A stretch of 64,000 nt of DNA from Gnetum montanum (GCA_015680685.1 MNCI01006844.1:240353-304352), one strand, 5' to 3'; positions 20,096 to 32,654 are shown, counted from the first letter of the stretch. The notes: a model not told the origin generated them from the letters alone. Program-made: numbers and translations.

Positions 20096-20934
20096 GCCCG
20101 CACAACCAGGTATTAATGCCTGACCTAATACACACCTTCAAAATAGGTACAATTGCAATGCCATAACAATGAAAATAACAACCATGCAGGAGGGTAAAAG
20201 ATGACCTACCAGGCAAGTTGAGTAGCCTCCCGAGTTTCGACCCTGGCCTTTGAAACCTGCTGCAAACTCTCCTACACTTCATCAATATTCACCAATTTTT
20301 CATGTTTGCCTTTGATCTTCGGTGCCATGGTTACAACTGAACAACCTTCGCAAAGTCTTCTACTTACGTCTTATTTCTATTTTCCCTCTACTGTAGCCTA
20401 ATTCAAATTCATGATGTTTACAGTCTGCTTCAAAGACAAACCATCAACTTATAAATGTAATGGTTGAAACTAACTATTTTCATGTCCGATCAATGCAGAA
20501 CTTCCCCGAAACATAGGTATGTTAGTGCGAAATGAAGCATGAAGATTGCATCATTAATCTCATAGATATCATATCGATTACGGTCCAAAAAGACCCTAAA
20601 CTAAGGCATAGCTTATCATCTCGTAATCCGGTCGCATTAACTACGGTCTGCACAAAATTCTAAATTAGCTATTTTGACACACTAAATGTGTCATGTTACA
20701 CCTCTCATCATGGTTCACAAAAATCTTATGCTAACATCTAGGAAACCGTGCTTTCTTCTTTCTTACAAACCGTGCATATCGTAACAATCTGCTAAGACTT
20801 TAAATTGGAAACCTTTTGACATGCATCCCTAAGAAATCTTCTATCTTTTCAATAGATTGACAAAAAATAATATAACAGTTTTCATTCTTCGTGGTTTTGC
20901 AAGTCGATTTGTAAAATGGATGCAGCTTTACTCA

Positions 20935-22148
20935 CACCCCTAGCCCTAATAGGCCCTTACCGAAAAACTATTAGACAGCTCAACCATGCACTGATAGGAA
21001 CTGATGCTTCCCTTTGTGATACAACCATAGCAACATCAGAAATATCCCCAGACTAGCTAGAACATTTGGCCTGAACCATATACCTAGAAGTTGGTGATGT
21101 GACCAAGGATTCCCTCACTGAGGTCCCTGTGGTTATGTACAAAGAAGAGAGTAAACTTTGAAGGTTAGTTCTCTCCTTAACCAACAAATGCAAAGTCACA
21201 TATTTTAAGTGCTCCAAAATAACGTTGCCGTATTCGCATGGTCGTACGAAGACATGCCAGGTTGAGACTCAAGACTAATACAACACAATATAGTTTTAGA
21301 CCCACATATCAAAGTAGTTAAATAGAAAGCACAAAAGATTAATCCTAAAATCATGCTAGAAGTGTGTCATGAAATCACTAAGTTGTATCAGATTGGTGTC
21401 ATTTGCACAATCGATTATTTGGACTGGGTGTCAAACATCGTAGTTTTCTCTAAGAAAACGGGAGGAATACACATCTGTATAGACTTCTGCAATCTGAATA
21501 AGGCCACGATTAAAGACAACTTCCCGTTACCAAGTATCGACCAACTTATCGATACAATAGCTGGCCACGCATTACTATCCTTTATGGATGGGTTTTTTGG
21601 GCTATAATCAAATTCGTATCAACCCAAAACAACAACTGACTATGAATTTCATGACCCCTTGGGAAACTTGCTATTACACTATGATGCCTTTAGGGTTAAA
21701 AAATACTGGAGCAACTTATCAATAAGCCATGATGTACATATTTAGTGATTACCTCTTAGAGATATTGAACGACTACGTAGACGACATAGCTGTTAAATCT
21801 AAGAAGTCATAAGATCACTTAGAAGACTTAGAGTTAATCCTTAAATGATGTCTCAGGCATGACCTATGGATCAACCCAAGAAAATATGTATTCGGAGTTA
21901 AAACTGGGTACATGTTTGGGTTTGTGGTATCGGAGACTAGCATCCGAGTTGACCCTGACAAGGTTAAATCCATCATTAATCTAGCACCACCTACAAACCT
22001 CAAAGAACTACATGGGTTGCAAGGTAGGTTGCAATTTATCAGGTGGTTCATCTCAAAGTTAACAGACAAGTTACACCCCATGTAGTATCTGCTCAAGAAA
22101 GGGGTTAACTTCGAATGGACCGAGAACTGCCAGCATGCATTTGACAAT
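20935..22148 (+). pseudogene. Reverse transcriptase of element B
   Basis: The pol N-terminus contains FAWSYEDMPG (about 21225-21258), a hallmark just upstream of RT in Tat elements. The RT then reads through IHICIDFCNLNKATIKDNFP, PSIDQLIDTIAGHALLSFMD, YNQIRINP, MNFMTPW and YTMMPLGLKNTGATYQ. The catalytic YVDD is intact at 21774-21785. After it come KSIINLAPPTNLKEL, GRLQFIRWFISKL and EWTENCQHAF. Stops lie at about 21605, 21730 and 22086. It is the best-kept enzyme in the window but not functional as it stands. Confidence 0.85.
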
Positions 22149-22920
22149 TTGAAGAAAGAGCTGTTGCATTTGCCAATGGTTTTCTCACCACAAAGGGATC
22201 AGCCTTTCTACATATACCTATCAAGCTCAGAGGTGTCTATAGCTGTGTTGCTATGCCAAAGAAGGGACAACGGGTCAAAAATTCATATCTATTATCTAAG
22301 TCATGCTCTATTTGCATACGAAACACGGTACAATGAAGTAGAGCATAATTTTTTGGCATTGGTATTTGCACTAAAAAAATGTAGGGACTATCTTTTCCAT
22401 AGCCAAGTCAATAGAATCTACATGAACAACATTCTGTGGGACATCACAAACAATTTATACGAGAGCAGTAGGATAGCCTGCTGGAAGGCCATCATAGTAG
22501 AATTTGACTTGCACAACGTTGGACAATCCTCCACAAAAGGCCAAGCGATAGCCGACCAGCTTATAACATCACCTGTTAATGATCAAGTCATGATAGAGCC
22601 TGAGTTTCCTGATGAACATGTACATAGTTTAAGCCCTATATCAACAGGCCTTGAAGAAATGTTATACTTCGATGAAGCTTCAATTACCAAAGGCGGTAAT
22701 GCTGCCACTGTCATTATGCTCTCCCCTGAAGATATTCATCCGTTGTCTTATTTCCTGACATTTCCTTGTATGAACAATGTGGTAGAGTATGAGGGGCTCC
22801 TTAGGGGATTGTTAACAGCTAGGGAACTCAACGCTAAATATCTAACAATCCAAGGTGATTTGATGCTCATCATCAATCAAATCATAGTGTTCTACGCTTG
22901 CAAAGCTGTGCATCTTTAGC
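22149..22920 (+). pseudogene. Double RNase H (Ty3-type plus archaeal-type) of element B
   Basis: A 256-codon open stretch. The first part (PFYIYLSSSEVSIAVLLCQ, IYYLSHALFAYETRYNEVEH, LALVFALKKCRDYL) is the standard Ty3 RNase H fused to RT. From about 22640 a second, archaeal-type RNase H follows: MLYFDEASITKGGNAATVIM, PLSYFLTFPCMNNVVEYEGL and LTIQGDLMLIINQI, corresponding to the usual YFDGAS, NNxAEYEAL and GDSxLVxNQ. Possession of both is established as typical of the Tat lineage. The catalytic E and the first D are visible. The frame stops at 22917. Confidence 0.85.
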
Positions 22921-24380
22921 CCTATTGGAATATGGCTAAAGATCTCTTGAGATAATTCACGACAAATGACATCTAACATGTGCCACATAATGAGAACGCT
23001 ATAGGTGATGCACTAGCCACACTAGCTTTAAACATGCCACCACATTTGTTTACCACCTTGCTCGCATTAATGACAGAATGTAAAGACCCTATCATTCAAG
23101 TGGCATAGATTTCTTATTTAAGCACAGGTGGAATGCCAGAATGGTATGATAACATTAAAACTTATCTTTAGCATGGAAAACCACCACATGAGTTAACACC
23201 TACACAAAAAAACGTAGTCTACAAGCATGCCAGGAAATACGTCATCATCAGAGACAGTACTCTATGTAGGTGCTCTTTTGATGGCATATTGTTAATCTAT
23301 CTTAATAGTGACCAAGCAAAAAATATAGTTAGTGAAGTCCATGAGGGCCTATGTGGAGGAAACATAGCTCCACAATCCATGGCTGCTAAAATCAGACACC
23401 TAGGGTATTACTAGTCATATATGGAAAGAGACTACCTTACCAAGGTTAAGACATGTAACACATGCCAGCATTATGAAAATTTAATTCACATGTCACTGAC
23501 TAAATTACACACTACATAGATCACTTGGCCATTCCAACAATGGGGACTAGACATCATAGGCCCCATCACACCTAAGTCTTTCGCAGGACATAGCCTCATT
23601 ATCACTGCCATCAAGTACTTCATGAAGTGGGTTGAGGCTATTCCCCTATGAAAGATTACATCTCAACAGGTATTTCATTTTATCTTGGATAATATAGTAG
23701 CTAGGTTTGGGCTTCCCATAACTATTGTGACCGATAATGGGCACAATTTAGTAGTATTAAAACCAAATTGTTCTGCAGTAACCTTGGTATCAAGCAATCT
23801 TTTTCTTCACCTTATTACCCACAAGAAAATGGTCAAGTAGAGGCAAAAAACAAGGTGGTAATCAATTTAGTAAAGAATATGTTTAGCAAAAACAAAAAAT
23901 GATGGCATAAAAAAATCCTCTATGTGCTATGGGCCTATCGTACGACATGCAGAACAGCTACCGATAGGACACCCTATAGCCTAGTCTATGGATTTGAAGC
24001 GGTGTTGCCCCTGGAACTACAGGTTCTCTCATTGTGGATGGTCCTCTCCACGGTTATAATTGAGACTCAACACAACGAGTCCAGGATCGTGGATTTATAC
24101 TTAGTAGAGGAAAAACATATCCAGATGCTCCCCAACATCGAAAGATATCAAGATAGGCAGAAACAGAAGCATCATCGCAACCTGCATTAATGACCGATCA
24201 AGAAAGGAGACTTGGTTCTCAAAGCCATACATGAACTAGTGATAAAATTCTCTACAAGCTAGGAAGGCCCTTTCCTGGTCATCAATGCATATGGCAATGG
24301 AGGATTCAGGCTAGCGGACATCAATGGCAACAAACATCCAAATCTGGTGAATCATATGTACTTGAAGCGGTACCACATCT
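22921..24380 (+). pseudogene. Integrase of element B
   Basis: The zinc-binding domain is partly kept: EVHEGLCGG and CNTCQ remain, but the second histidine is N (GGNIAP). The core reads WGLDIIGPITPKSF (first D), IVTDNGHN (second D) and, after a frameshift near 23757, YYPQENGQVEAKNK (catalytic E). The stretch LWAYRTTCRTATDRTPYSLV and the C-terminal EGPFLVINAYGNGGF then LVNHMYLKRYHI complete a Tat-type integrase. It would insert cDNA copies in the nucleus. Stops near 23414, 23519 and 23651 disable it. Confidence 0.8.
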
Positions 24381-24439
24381 AGGCATCATCTTGGCTCAAA
24401 CGCAAGGTAATAAATGTCTGCTACGAAATAAAATTGGTA

Positions 24440-24790
24440 GTGTTGTACATGTCCACTATGACATAAAACTAGCATTTCTTGCATGCATCCGCCACGATGC
24501 TAAACTGACAAAGTTTTCGACCATCCACCATGATGTGAAACTGGCAAGGTAAGAATCCATCTACTGAGATGTTAAACCAGCATAGAATTTTCCCTGGGTC
24601 ACAACACAAAACTAACACCCACAACATGGTCTATTGGGATCATAAACTAGCTCTTCCACCATCCTCTATGACATAAAACTAGCACGCTTCATTCTGCCCC
24701 AACTCTAAACCGGGACCATGGTCCGCTGAGACTTAAAACCAGCAACAACAGTCCACCAGGACTTAAAACTAGAATCTACCAATAGATAGT
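24440..24790 (+). repeat. Short tandem array 3' of integrase in element B
   Basis: About nine diverged units of roughly 36 bp with the pattern TCCACYATGACATAAAACT then AGCA, seen for example near 24450, 24487, 24522, 24558, 24630, 24660, 24720 and 24748. The core TAAAACTRGCA is shared with the 87-bp array upstream of the antisense gene, so the two arrays probably have a common origin. Confidence 0.6.
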
Positions 24791-25896
24791 CCATGAAGCA
24801 AGCAAGCATGATTATTCTTGCATGACATCCCTACCAGACGGAATGAGTAGGGTGTTGGAACAGACACAATGACACAACCCTACTAGCATCCTACTGATTC
24901 CTTGGATATGCCAAAATGCATACTACTAATCCCTTGGAGATGTCGCTACGACAACCACTCTGTAGTTGCAACTCCTGGGATCAACTTCGCCACTTGGGGT
25001 CCTAAGGAAACTATGGTTACCCATGGCCTTGGTGGCCTCCACCCATCACTGCCACTAGATTCTGGCTTAGAAAATTCATCTGACTGGTTCTTTGCCCAGT
25101 CAATTGGGTAAGATGAGTCTAGCTATTAACAGTGAATTCCTAAACCACAACATCAAAAAAGGGACCCTTTCTTCTTTCTATGGTTCCTTCTCTGCGTCTT
25201 GCACTCTCCTTTTTGCTTCAGGTGACACTTGTTTCAATAGCCTCCGTAGCGATTAGGATGATTGCTTTTGCTTTCTATTCTTTGTTACATTTTGCAGGTC
25301 ACTTGCTACAATAGCGTTGTTCAAGAATACACTCACTAGGAGGTAGGGCATCACAACATTCTGAGGTGGCTACTCAGACTAGCCTAACTACTTGGGAGTG
25401 TAGACCCTTCCTTTTCCCCTCCATCAAACAACTTATCTCACTTTCTTCCTCTTGTATCCCTATAACTACCTTTATCCTTCCCTCCTGATTGTACAAAATA
25501 GGCATTCTTTTGCACATGATAATCATCCATGAATTGGCATAACACAACTCGTCTCATGGAAAGCATCCTTTGCAAAAAAAAAGGGAAGCAAATCTAGGCA
25601 AAATGGATGTAAAAGAACTCATCCAGGCTATACAGGCGTAACACAACTCATCCATGCAGGCCCTTCATATGTAATATAGCAGCATAACCTCTCGGGAAAA
25701 CACCCGTGAGAAGATTCCCAATGACATATTTTTGAAAGTCTCTTGTTCACATGCTTGAGTCTTTCCCGAACCTCCCCCCTTTCACTTCTTTAAGATCCCT
25801 TCTATAATCCTGATACCTCCCACCTTCGCACTTTCAAGTTTGACAAAGCGACATCTAAGCAGCGGCTGACAATCGTGTTGGCTTCTCTACCTCTGT
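24791..25896 (+). other. 3' untranslated region of element B
   Basis: Nothing with a recognisable product was found between the array and the pre-LTR hairpin. One open frame (24902-25111) shows no family resemblance and no counterpart in E. The region is expected to hold 3' untranslated sequence. Confidence 0.5.
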
Positions 25897-25971
25897 GGTG
25901 TTTCATATTCTTTGTCGACATCTTTCGGGCAAGCCCTCTAAACATCAATAAAGAGGGGCCATTAAAACACC
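25897..25971 (+). other. Inverted repeat bracketing the polypurine tract (element B)
   Basis: GGTGTTTC (25897-25904) pairs with AAAACACC (25964-25971; one G-to-A change) across 59 nt. The loop carries GGGCAAGCCC and the polypurine tract AAAGAGGGG. The second arm is the LTR start. Layout and spacing equal those of C and E. Confidence 0.62.
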
Positions 25972-27156
25972 ATGAAATTTCAAGACCTCAACGATTCAGC
26001 AAAGTCTTGAAGTTTACGTAAAGGATTTTCAGAAGTGACACATTTCAGACAGTCTTCTTTTAGCTTAAGTTTGGTTATGCTACACTATGTAGTGTAGCAT
26101 AAAAGACTCTAGAAATACTAAATAGAAACAAGGAATGTGCAGCAGCAACACTTCAATTTTGTAGGATCGCTATGTTATGCCAAATTATGCTATGCATCAT
26201 AATGTAGCATAACGTAGCATAATGCAAGCATATAATTGATTTAATTGCAACAATGGAGATAGAAAAATTTAGGCATTGGTGGTTCTTATGCCATGATATG
26301 CTCTCTAGCATATTATAGTGTAACCATAGGATGGTTTGTTACCAAAGCTCTAGCAAGGGTAGATTATGATACACTACGCTTCAGAGCATAACGCAACATA
26401 GCACCACAAGCTTCAACTACAAATGCACCAAGTCAACAACACTTTGAAGGTTCAGAACATGCATCATCTAAACCACATTTTTCTCCTAACCCTAACCTTA
26501 TAAATACTCTAGTTGACAATGATCAAAGGGTTGGCAAATTTTCTTGGTGAGCAATCTTCTTTCATTGGCAATTGTTAACAATTTTTGGCGAAGACTAACG
26601 AGAGAACAATAGAGGATTAGCAATCGAAAGAACGTCGAAGGTGACCAACAAGAGCTTTTGATCAGAATCTTCCAGTTAGCAGACATTCTACTTGGGGTCT
26701 GACTCCCTTGCACCCAGATTGCCTAGAACAAGGTAGATTGGCCTTTGCTTCTTTCATCTATGAATAGATTTTCTATTCTAGGCATGTGCTTCATCTAAAC
26801 TGAAGTCTACTTGCAATCATTGTACTTAACATATTTGTTCATAAGCTAAATCCCAGATCTTGAGATTTTGCATTCTCTAAATCCAATTTATTGCATCCTA
26901 TTTACACTGATTTTACAATTACTTTGAATCGTTTACATTGTTCTCGTTGCCTTCGAGATTACCGATATCATATCTCCCCATCGAAATCGCCATACAAAAT
27001 TTACTAATTAAGTAAGTCCCTGTCTGATTGACAAGACCATTCAGGGCACCTTGGATTCATTTTCTCTAGCATGGCCCTCACACAAATCTAGGGTTGGAAC
27101 TGTGTACATAGAACTTCACTCAGTATTTCCAGTGACCGACGTTTTCCATCATTACA
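25963..27156 (+). repeat. 3' LTR of element B
   Basis: 1,194 bp, starting TAAAACACC (from TGAAACACC) after the polypurine tract and ending ATTACA. Its 3' two-thirds match 10440-11264. TATA-like CTTATAAATACTC lies near 26500. U3 contains repeated AGCATAA / TTATGCT motifs (26070-26230), apparently decayed forms of the AGCGTAA / TTACGCT motifs of the C LTR. Confidence 0.85.
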
Positions 27157-28863
27157 TGACAGACTTTATCAAGTTATTTAACAATAATATCCACAAGGGA
27201 CTTCATGTGATCAGAATTTGGAACTTCATTTCGATTTCTCTCTCTTTCATCAATGATTTCCATAAACCACCTCACAACTAATTATCCTTATCTTGTTCAA
27301 TGTCTTAGTTTGAAGTGTTAAAATTCTTAGGTAGATTCTTCCAGATTAGATCATCAAATTTTCGTAACCATTAATCAACTATGGGATCCATGGACTCCTT
27401 AGATGAGGTTATGCAATGGAAAAAATGGCATTAGCCTATTATGCAGAGGATTCACTTGCATATCTCTCGGTTGGATTAGTTAAGTCCCTTATCCTTAGCC
27501 AGTTCCACAATTAAATTTTTCATGCACCCCATCGATTGCATCCAACTATGCACACCTTAAGGCATTTTCTCTAGTAAAATTTCACTCTCCTATTAAATTC
27601 TCCAATTTTGTGAATTTTCAAGCCCTTTTCTGGCATTTCATCATGTTCATAGCTTGTTTGGCTCTTCATAGACTCCAATTTCATGCAAAAACTTCTTGTA
27701 TTTTCTGAGATAGTCCAAGAAAAAAATTTTATGCAATAGCTTCGTTGATGAAATCCCATCAATGCAAGGAAAAAATTGTTTGGATACACTTGTGGACACT
27801 TAGCAATTTTTCATATTTGAGTTGAAATGAAGGGTATTTTTTCAATTTTTTGGAGCATAGAATCTTCCAAGAGCCATATGTTCCTAACTATTTGTCCTAT
27901 TCACTCTATTCTTTGACCCTATAGCTACCAAAGGTAAGCTCTTCATCATGGGTGTCACAAACCTTAAGTTTTTAATAGAAATTATTTCAAATTTTTTCTA
28001 AGTCCCACAAAGGCTTAACTAAGAAACCAATATTAAAACATGAAATTATAAGAGTTAAACTCTTTCAACAAGTTCTAGTGACATTAAGAATGAACTAACA
28101 TTAAAATAATAATAAAATAATCAATCTACCATGGTCAAAACATAGCCTAAGTGTAATTGTCCAATGAGATAAGATACTTAAAGGTCATAAGTTACACATT
28201 ATATGCTAATCCTTGGTTATGTTTTGACCATAGATGATGCCTAAAATAAAGCACACAAAAGAAGGAGGACTATCCGAACCAAGGGACAAATGACTAAGAA
28301 TGTGAAGAGGCCAAGAACATCCCCATGAATAACAAAGACCCATGCAATGGGACCTCTTTGGGAGGAACCCAAAGTGGATTATGTCCAGCAAATTCCTCAA
28401 GAAGTAACCTCAATAAAATAGGCTCATTGAGATGAGGCACTAAAGGCTAGATAGAACCTTGAGGTTACCTTGACAAAGGCTTGCCTAAAGTAGATTGCAA
28501 ATAAGCAGGTCTAGAAATCTATGTTCTAAGAGTTGAATTTTGGACCTTTCTTGGATTTTGCATTGCTATAAGTCAAAACTCAATTATAAAACTCTCGTAT
28601 GTGGCCCATAATCACTTCTAGTGGGGACTAGTACATGGAAGAGACATACTTGTTCTAGAAAAATTAATAAGCTAGTTTAATGATCAAGATTAAGGACATT
28701 TCAGTGTTCAACTCAGTGAAAGCCATTATAGAGGCCCTTGTGTTACCAAAAATTGAGGCCAACCTTGTTGAAATCTGAATGTTTTAAGTAATGCTTGGTA
28801 ATCCTATTAATTTCCTTTAATGTTTTAACTAATTAACTAATTAATGGAAATTAAATAGTAAAC
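27157..28863 (+). other. Unassigned AT-rich stretch downstream of element B
   Basis: No gene can be supported. Short open frames on both strands lack family motifs. The sequence does not align by eye to the internal parts of the other elements in the window. It may be an older decayed repeat into which B inserted. The first five bases after the LTR (TGACA) would be the 3' copy of B's target duplication, but the 5' copy is lost. Confidence 0.35.
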
Positions 28864-29290
28864 ATAAGTATGACCACTTCGAGCATACGTGTAACACTTG
28901 GTAGTCCCAATAACGCTTAAGGTTTGATAACCTAGTAGTGTTATATGTGTTTCAAATGTGTATGATAAGTGGAAATGGATGCTTATGTTAGGATTAGTTA
29001 AATATTAGCTAGTTGTTATATTAATTTAGCAATTAAATACTTTATTATTTATTCTTTATTCGTAGGTGACTTAGGACATAAAAGACAAAATGATGAAAAT
29101 CACATAATGCAGGTACACTACATACCATTGAACTTCACAAGTGGAACTAGGAGGAAAATGATTGTAATAGTTAGTTTCACCTCCTAGAACTAGTGTACAA
29201 AGAAACCTAAAGTCTTTGAAATTTCACTGGATCATTGAGTGAATGCTAGTGATTCATATGGCTAGGTGTAGGATATACTCACTACTCATT
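28864..29290 (+). repeat. Partial A/D-type LTR (3' half)
   Basis: The segment from TATGACCACTTCGAGCA to ACTCACTACTCATTA aligns with the 3' half of the A LTR (2192-2590) and ends the same way. No TGATGAG start is visible upstream and no primer-binding site follows, so this is a truncated solo LTR. Confidence 0.65.
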
Positions 29291-30549
29291 AGTATTCTTT
29301 ATATTTAGAAAGAATTTTTTGTTCTATTTATAGGAAATCTGTTAGTAAGAAGTGAAAACCCATAAAGGTTCTTTTGAATAAAGGAAAGTCCTGATCCTTT
29401 TCCTACCTTATAGGAGAGGTTCTTTAGGATTGGTTGTAAGTATAAAAACATGAAAACACATCTCCAAAATCATTGGGTTTTTTCTTTAGACTTTGTTTTC
29501 AATGATCTTATGTATTCTAAAATTTTTATATTATTATTCATTTTTTAAGAATCTACCATGCATCCCTAGTAATTAGTAATGCTTAATGAACTATGTTATG
29601 ACATCATAGGATGTTTGATATGCTATTCTTATCTAGTTATATGACTAGTCAAGATATGTTATGATGTTTATATAAATTTATGATTACATTAAAAATGTAG
29701 TATGAAGTACATAAGATTAGTTGATAATTTAATGTAATACTTCAAGCATATGTTGTGAAGAGTGGTATCATCATTATTAGTTAAGATGAGGTAATGATTG
29801 GAAAAACCTTAGAAAAATGAAACTGAGGTAAAAGAAGTTAGATATGTAGTGTGGCTTTAGAAAATATTGCATTTGTTACTTTATCTATTCCTCATTCTCA
29901 CACCACAGTTTCTTCTCATTTCTTATTTTTCTCTATTCTTAGTCATTTATCATTTAATTCTTTAAATTTTTATAATGTTAAGGAGCTAGTACTAGGTAGG
30001 CTACAATTAGGAGCATTCAATTCAAAGCTTGAGAATCCAAGGTTTTGTAGGAAGCATTTTGACACTTGAGGTTTTGTATTTTAGTTTTGTTATGTTTCTA
30101 ATTTATGATGGTGTATTTATCCTTTTTCTCTTTGGTAGTCAAATTTCTATGCATGGTTCTCAGGGCTATGATAGATCAGATAATTTTTGTAGGATGTGAT
30201 GAATGATGGTCTAATTTTGATGTATTATAATGTTCTAATGATTAGTTAATTTCTTTATCATACTTATGATGAAATCGTGATGAGATGTCATTAGGATTTT
30301 AGGGGTTATAGATGTTGCATTATTATTCCTTGGGACTATTACAATTAACATGTTAGTATGCATCAATGTAGTAATATATGTGAGGTATGAACCATTATCA
30401 AATTATACCAATTTCTGCTCTTTTATTTCCAAGTGCAAGTTACAGTACATGTCTCACTTTAGTCTTACTTGAGGGTTTCATTGATACAAGTTACATCCCA
30501 AAAGAGGTAAGTTTGTAATGTATATTTTTACTATTTTCATGTTGAGCAT
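29291..30549 (+). other. Unassigned AT-rich stretch upstream of element E
   Basis: No gene is supported. A 72-codon open frame at 29851-30069 has no recognisable motif. Frequent ATGATG/TATGAT words resemble the sequence right of element E (50572-52077), consistent with both being halves of one older repeat split by E. Confidence 0.35.
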
Positions 30550-31721
30550 TGAAACACCAACAAGAAAATACATTATGTAACCTCTTCTCATTGTAAGTCT
30601 TACCCCATGAAAACTAAGGATAAAACTTCAATGTAAATTGTAAATATTGTTGTCCAAGAGATGAAATTTCACATACTTTAGATTTTGGGGCTAAAAATGC
30701 CTCATAGGTGGCCAAATCCTGAACTCCCAAGTGAAAAAAGTCATATTATGCCTATATTTGGGCTTTGATGTTGGGGGGGAGGAGGAAGGTCAAAATCTCC
30801 TTTTGGACTACCAAAATTGGCATTTTTATGTGTTTTTTGGTAGACAAAACTTTTGCTATGTTGGAAACACTTGTGGGAGGTGTAACATCACCTATGCCCA
30901 ATGTTGGGGGCTATATCTCTTACCCATCCTAGTGTTGTTACTGCACCTCCAACATTACGCTAGTTGCTCTAGCATAACCCTAGCACTTAAGCATTGTTTT
31001 ACCCTCAATGATGGTCTTGTAGCTCCAGCATGGCTCTTGCAACTTTAGTGTGGGTGTTATATCCTAGCATGTGTTATATTCTAGCATGGATGACATACCC
31101 CTAGTGATGATTCTATAAGCCAAACATTGTTGTTGAAAGACCCAGTGTGGGTGGAAGAAGCTAGTGTGGATAAAATTCTTGTTTACTATTTTTAGTATAT
31201 GGAACAATTTTGATGCCATGGGGGGTATTAAAACTTACCATATATAGAAACCATGTTTTTTTTAGATACCTGAAACACCTATATGTGGTAGAAATATATT
31301 AGCAATTAGGTAGAAATTTGCAACCAAATTTATGGCCAAAACCTTATAAAAAAAAAGCCCCAACACCATAGAAAGGTTTCACTCTTTTGACATTCAAGAG
31401 CTTGAAAATTCATTGCTAGCATAAAGCCTTGGAAATAAAATTTTAGAATGGAGCCCATAAGCATTATAGCCATTTTTACCTTCCTTGAGATTGTTTGTGG
31501 TTTTTGAAACAATGCTGAGAAACTTGGGCTTTGAGACTCTCAAAGTGGCTCTTCTTGGCAACTAAAACCTTTACACATATTACACCTCTAGACCACAAAT
31601 GTTGCAGATCTGGTGAGGAGTAGAGAAAGGTTTGACAACATTGGGAGTTGTGGATCCTATAGATCATGGAGCTAACTGTGGCATTTAAAACAACTAGTTT
31701 CAACAAAATCGAAATCCCTAG
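30550..31721 (+). repeat. 5' LTR of element E, first piece
   Basis: Begins TGAAACACCAACAAG and aligns with 49109-50238 of the 3' LTR. It is cut at CCTAG (31717-31721), where element D is inserted, and continues at 38189. Reading frames inside it are accidental. Confidence 0.8.
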
Positions 31722-32635
31722 TGATGAGTCATGATTTGCCTATCTCTGATATTAGAACCTTGATATTAGATACCCAATATCAACACTCGGAAGTAATGTT
31801 GGATATCAAATATTGTGGCATGTGTTTTGGCCTATAAATTTAATGCTCGGACACATGGTTTGGGCATTAGTTTTTGTCATAAGTTAGTCAATAGAGTAGT
31901 TGACGTATTGTAGTTTTATTCTATAATCATATAGAATAGTTAGTAGGTGTTGCAGAGTAGAACTAAGTCAATTTTATGGAGTCTTATTTGAGTGGCAATG
32001 TACCTAGACACATTCCATGAATTGCAATAAGATCGAGATTGATTCTTATTCAGTGCACCACTTTGACTTAGATTATATTTTCTTTTCATGTACTTAGCTA
32101 ATATTTATGTTTTCATGCATATTAATGTATTGGTGGAATGAGCATGACCAGTTTCAAGCATAAACACATATTTTCTTGGTAGCCCCAATAGTGTTATTTC
32201 TTAGTTCACCCAATAGCATAGTGCTTGGTAATCCTAGTAGTGGATACGTGGGTTTAGGATGTGCATAGTGAGCTAGGAAAAAACACTCATCACCTATAGG
32301 CTAGTCTAGACTTTACTTTCCATTATTAATTAGCTTAATTAATTGATTTCTTCATTATCTTTAGGAGTAGCATATGGTTGAAAAACATCAATTATCATAT
32401 GCCTCACTATGGACTAAACCATACGTCACAAATCTACCACTAGTCCAAGTGGGAAGACAATGAATTACAATCAAAGCACAAAAGTTTAGATGTGCAACTA
32501 GTCTCATCCATATAATTCAATCAAGGCATAGTGATCTAGATTTCACAACTAGTCCCATCCATAGAATTCAACTAGATTGTGCATGAATGTTTGTGATTCG
32601 TATGGCTGGGCATAGGGGTCCCTCACTACTCATCA
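31722..32635 (+). repeat. 5' LTR of element D
   Basis: 914 bp, TGATGAG to ACTCATCA. The start is rich in GATATTAGA / ATATCAA words. It aligns over its whole length with the 3' LTR at 37309-38183, apart from a short terminal deletion there. Confidence 0.85.
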
Positions 32636-32636
32636 T

Positions 32637-32654
32637 TGGTTTCATTGTCGAGGA
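32637..32654 (+). other. Decayed primer-binding site of element D
   Basis: TGGTTTCATTGTCGAGGA lies one base after the LTR, at the same spacing as A's TGGCGCCGTTGCTGGGGA. The changes are mostly C/G to T/A, as expected of methylation decay of a tRNA-Asp-type site. Confidence 0.7.

Larger units (their letters stand above)
15922..20328 (-). pseudogene. Antisense multi-exon gene inside element B (FCP1-like, coiled coil, acidic His tail)
   Basis: The gene runs opposite to gag-pol, between protease and RT. The start ATG is at 20328 (MAPKIKGKHEKLVNIDEV). Exon model on the minus strand: 20328-20210; uncertain exon(s) in the duplicated 20095-19810 stretch; about 19660-19212; 19125-18851; 18740-17747; 17643 to about 17400; 17294-17157; about 17070-16250; 16170-15922. 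Introns are 79-110 bases with GT/AG ends; several donors are GTAAGT, and one acceptor follows a run of nine T. The last intron keeps the frame exactly (..GPSQ / DWHEEDP..). A premature stop lies in exon 1 and others follow, so it is dead. Function is unknown beyond the phosphatase-like segment. It is either cargo captured by the lineage or a long-standing accessory gene; the homologous remnant in E favours the latter. Confidence 0.72.
10440..27156 (+). mobile_element. Element B: long Tat-type Ty3 retrotransposon carrying an antisense gene
   Basis: The order is 5' LTR remnant (10440-11264), primer-binding site, gag, zinc-knuckle linker, protease, ~87-bp tandem array, antisense spliced gene (15922-20328), RT, RNase H, archaeal-type second RNase H, integrase, second tandem array, polypurine tract and 3' LTR (25963-27156). 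The double RNase H is a known mark of the Tat lineage of plant Ty3 elements. The internal region is 14.7 kb, of which about 5 kb is the antisense cargo and array. All frames carry stops. Confidence 0.8.

Noticed and set aside
28206-28400. Minus-strand open frame with Cys/Trp/Ser-rich text
   Set aside because: Short, no homologue in the window, surrounding DNA has no coding features.
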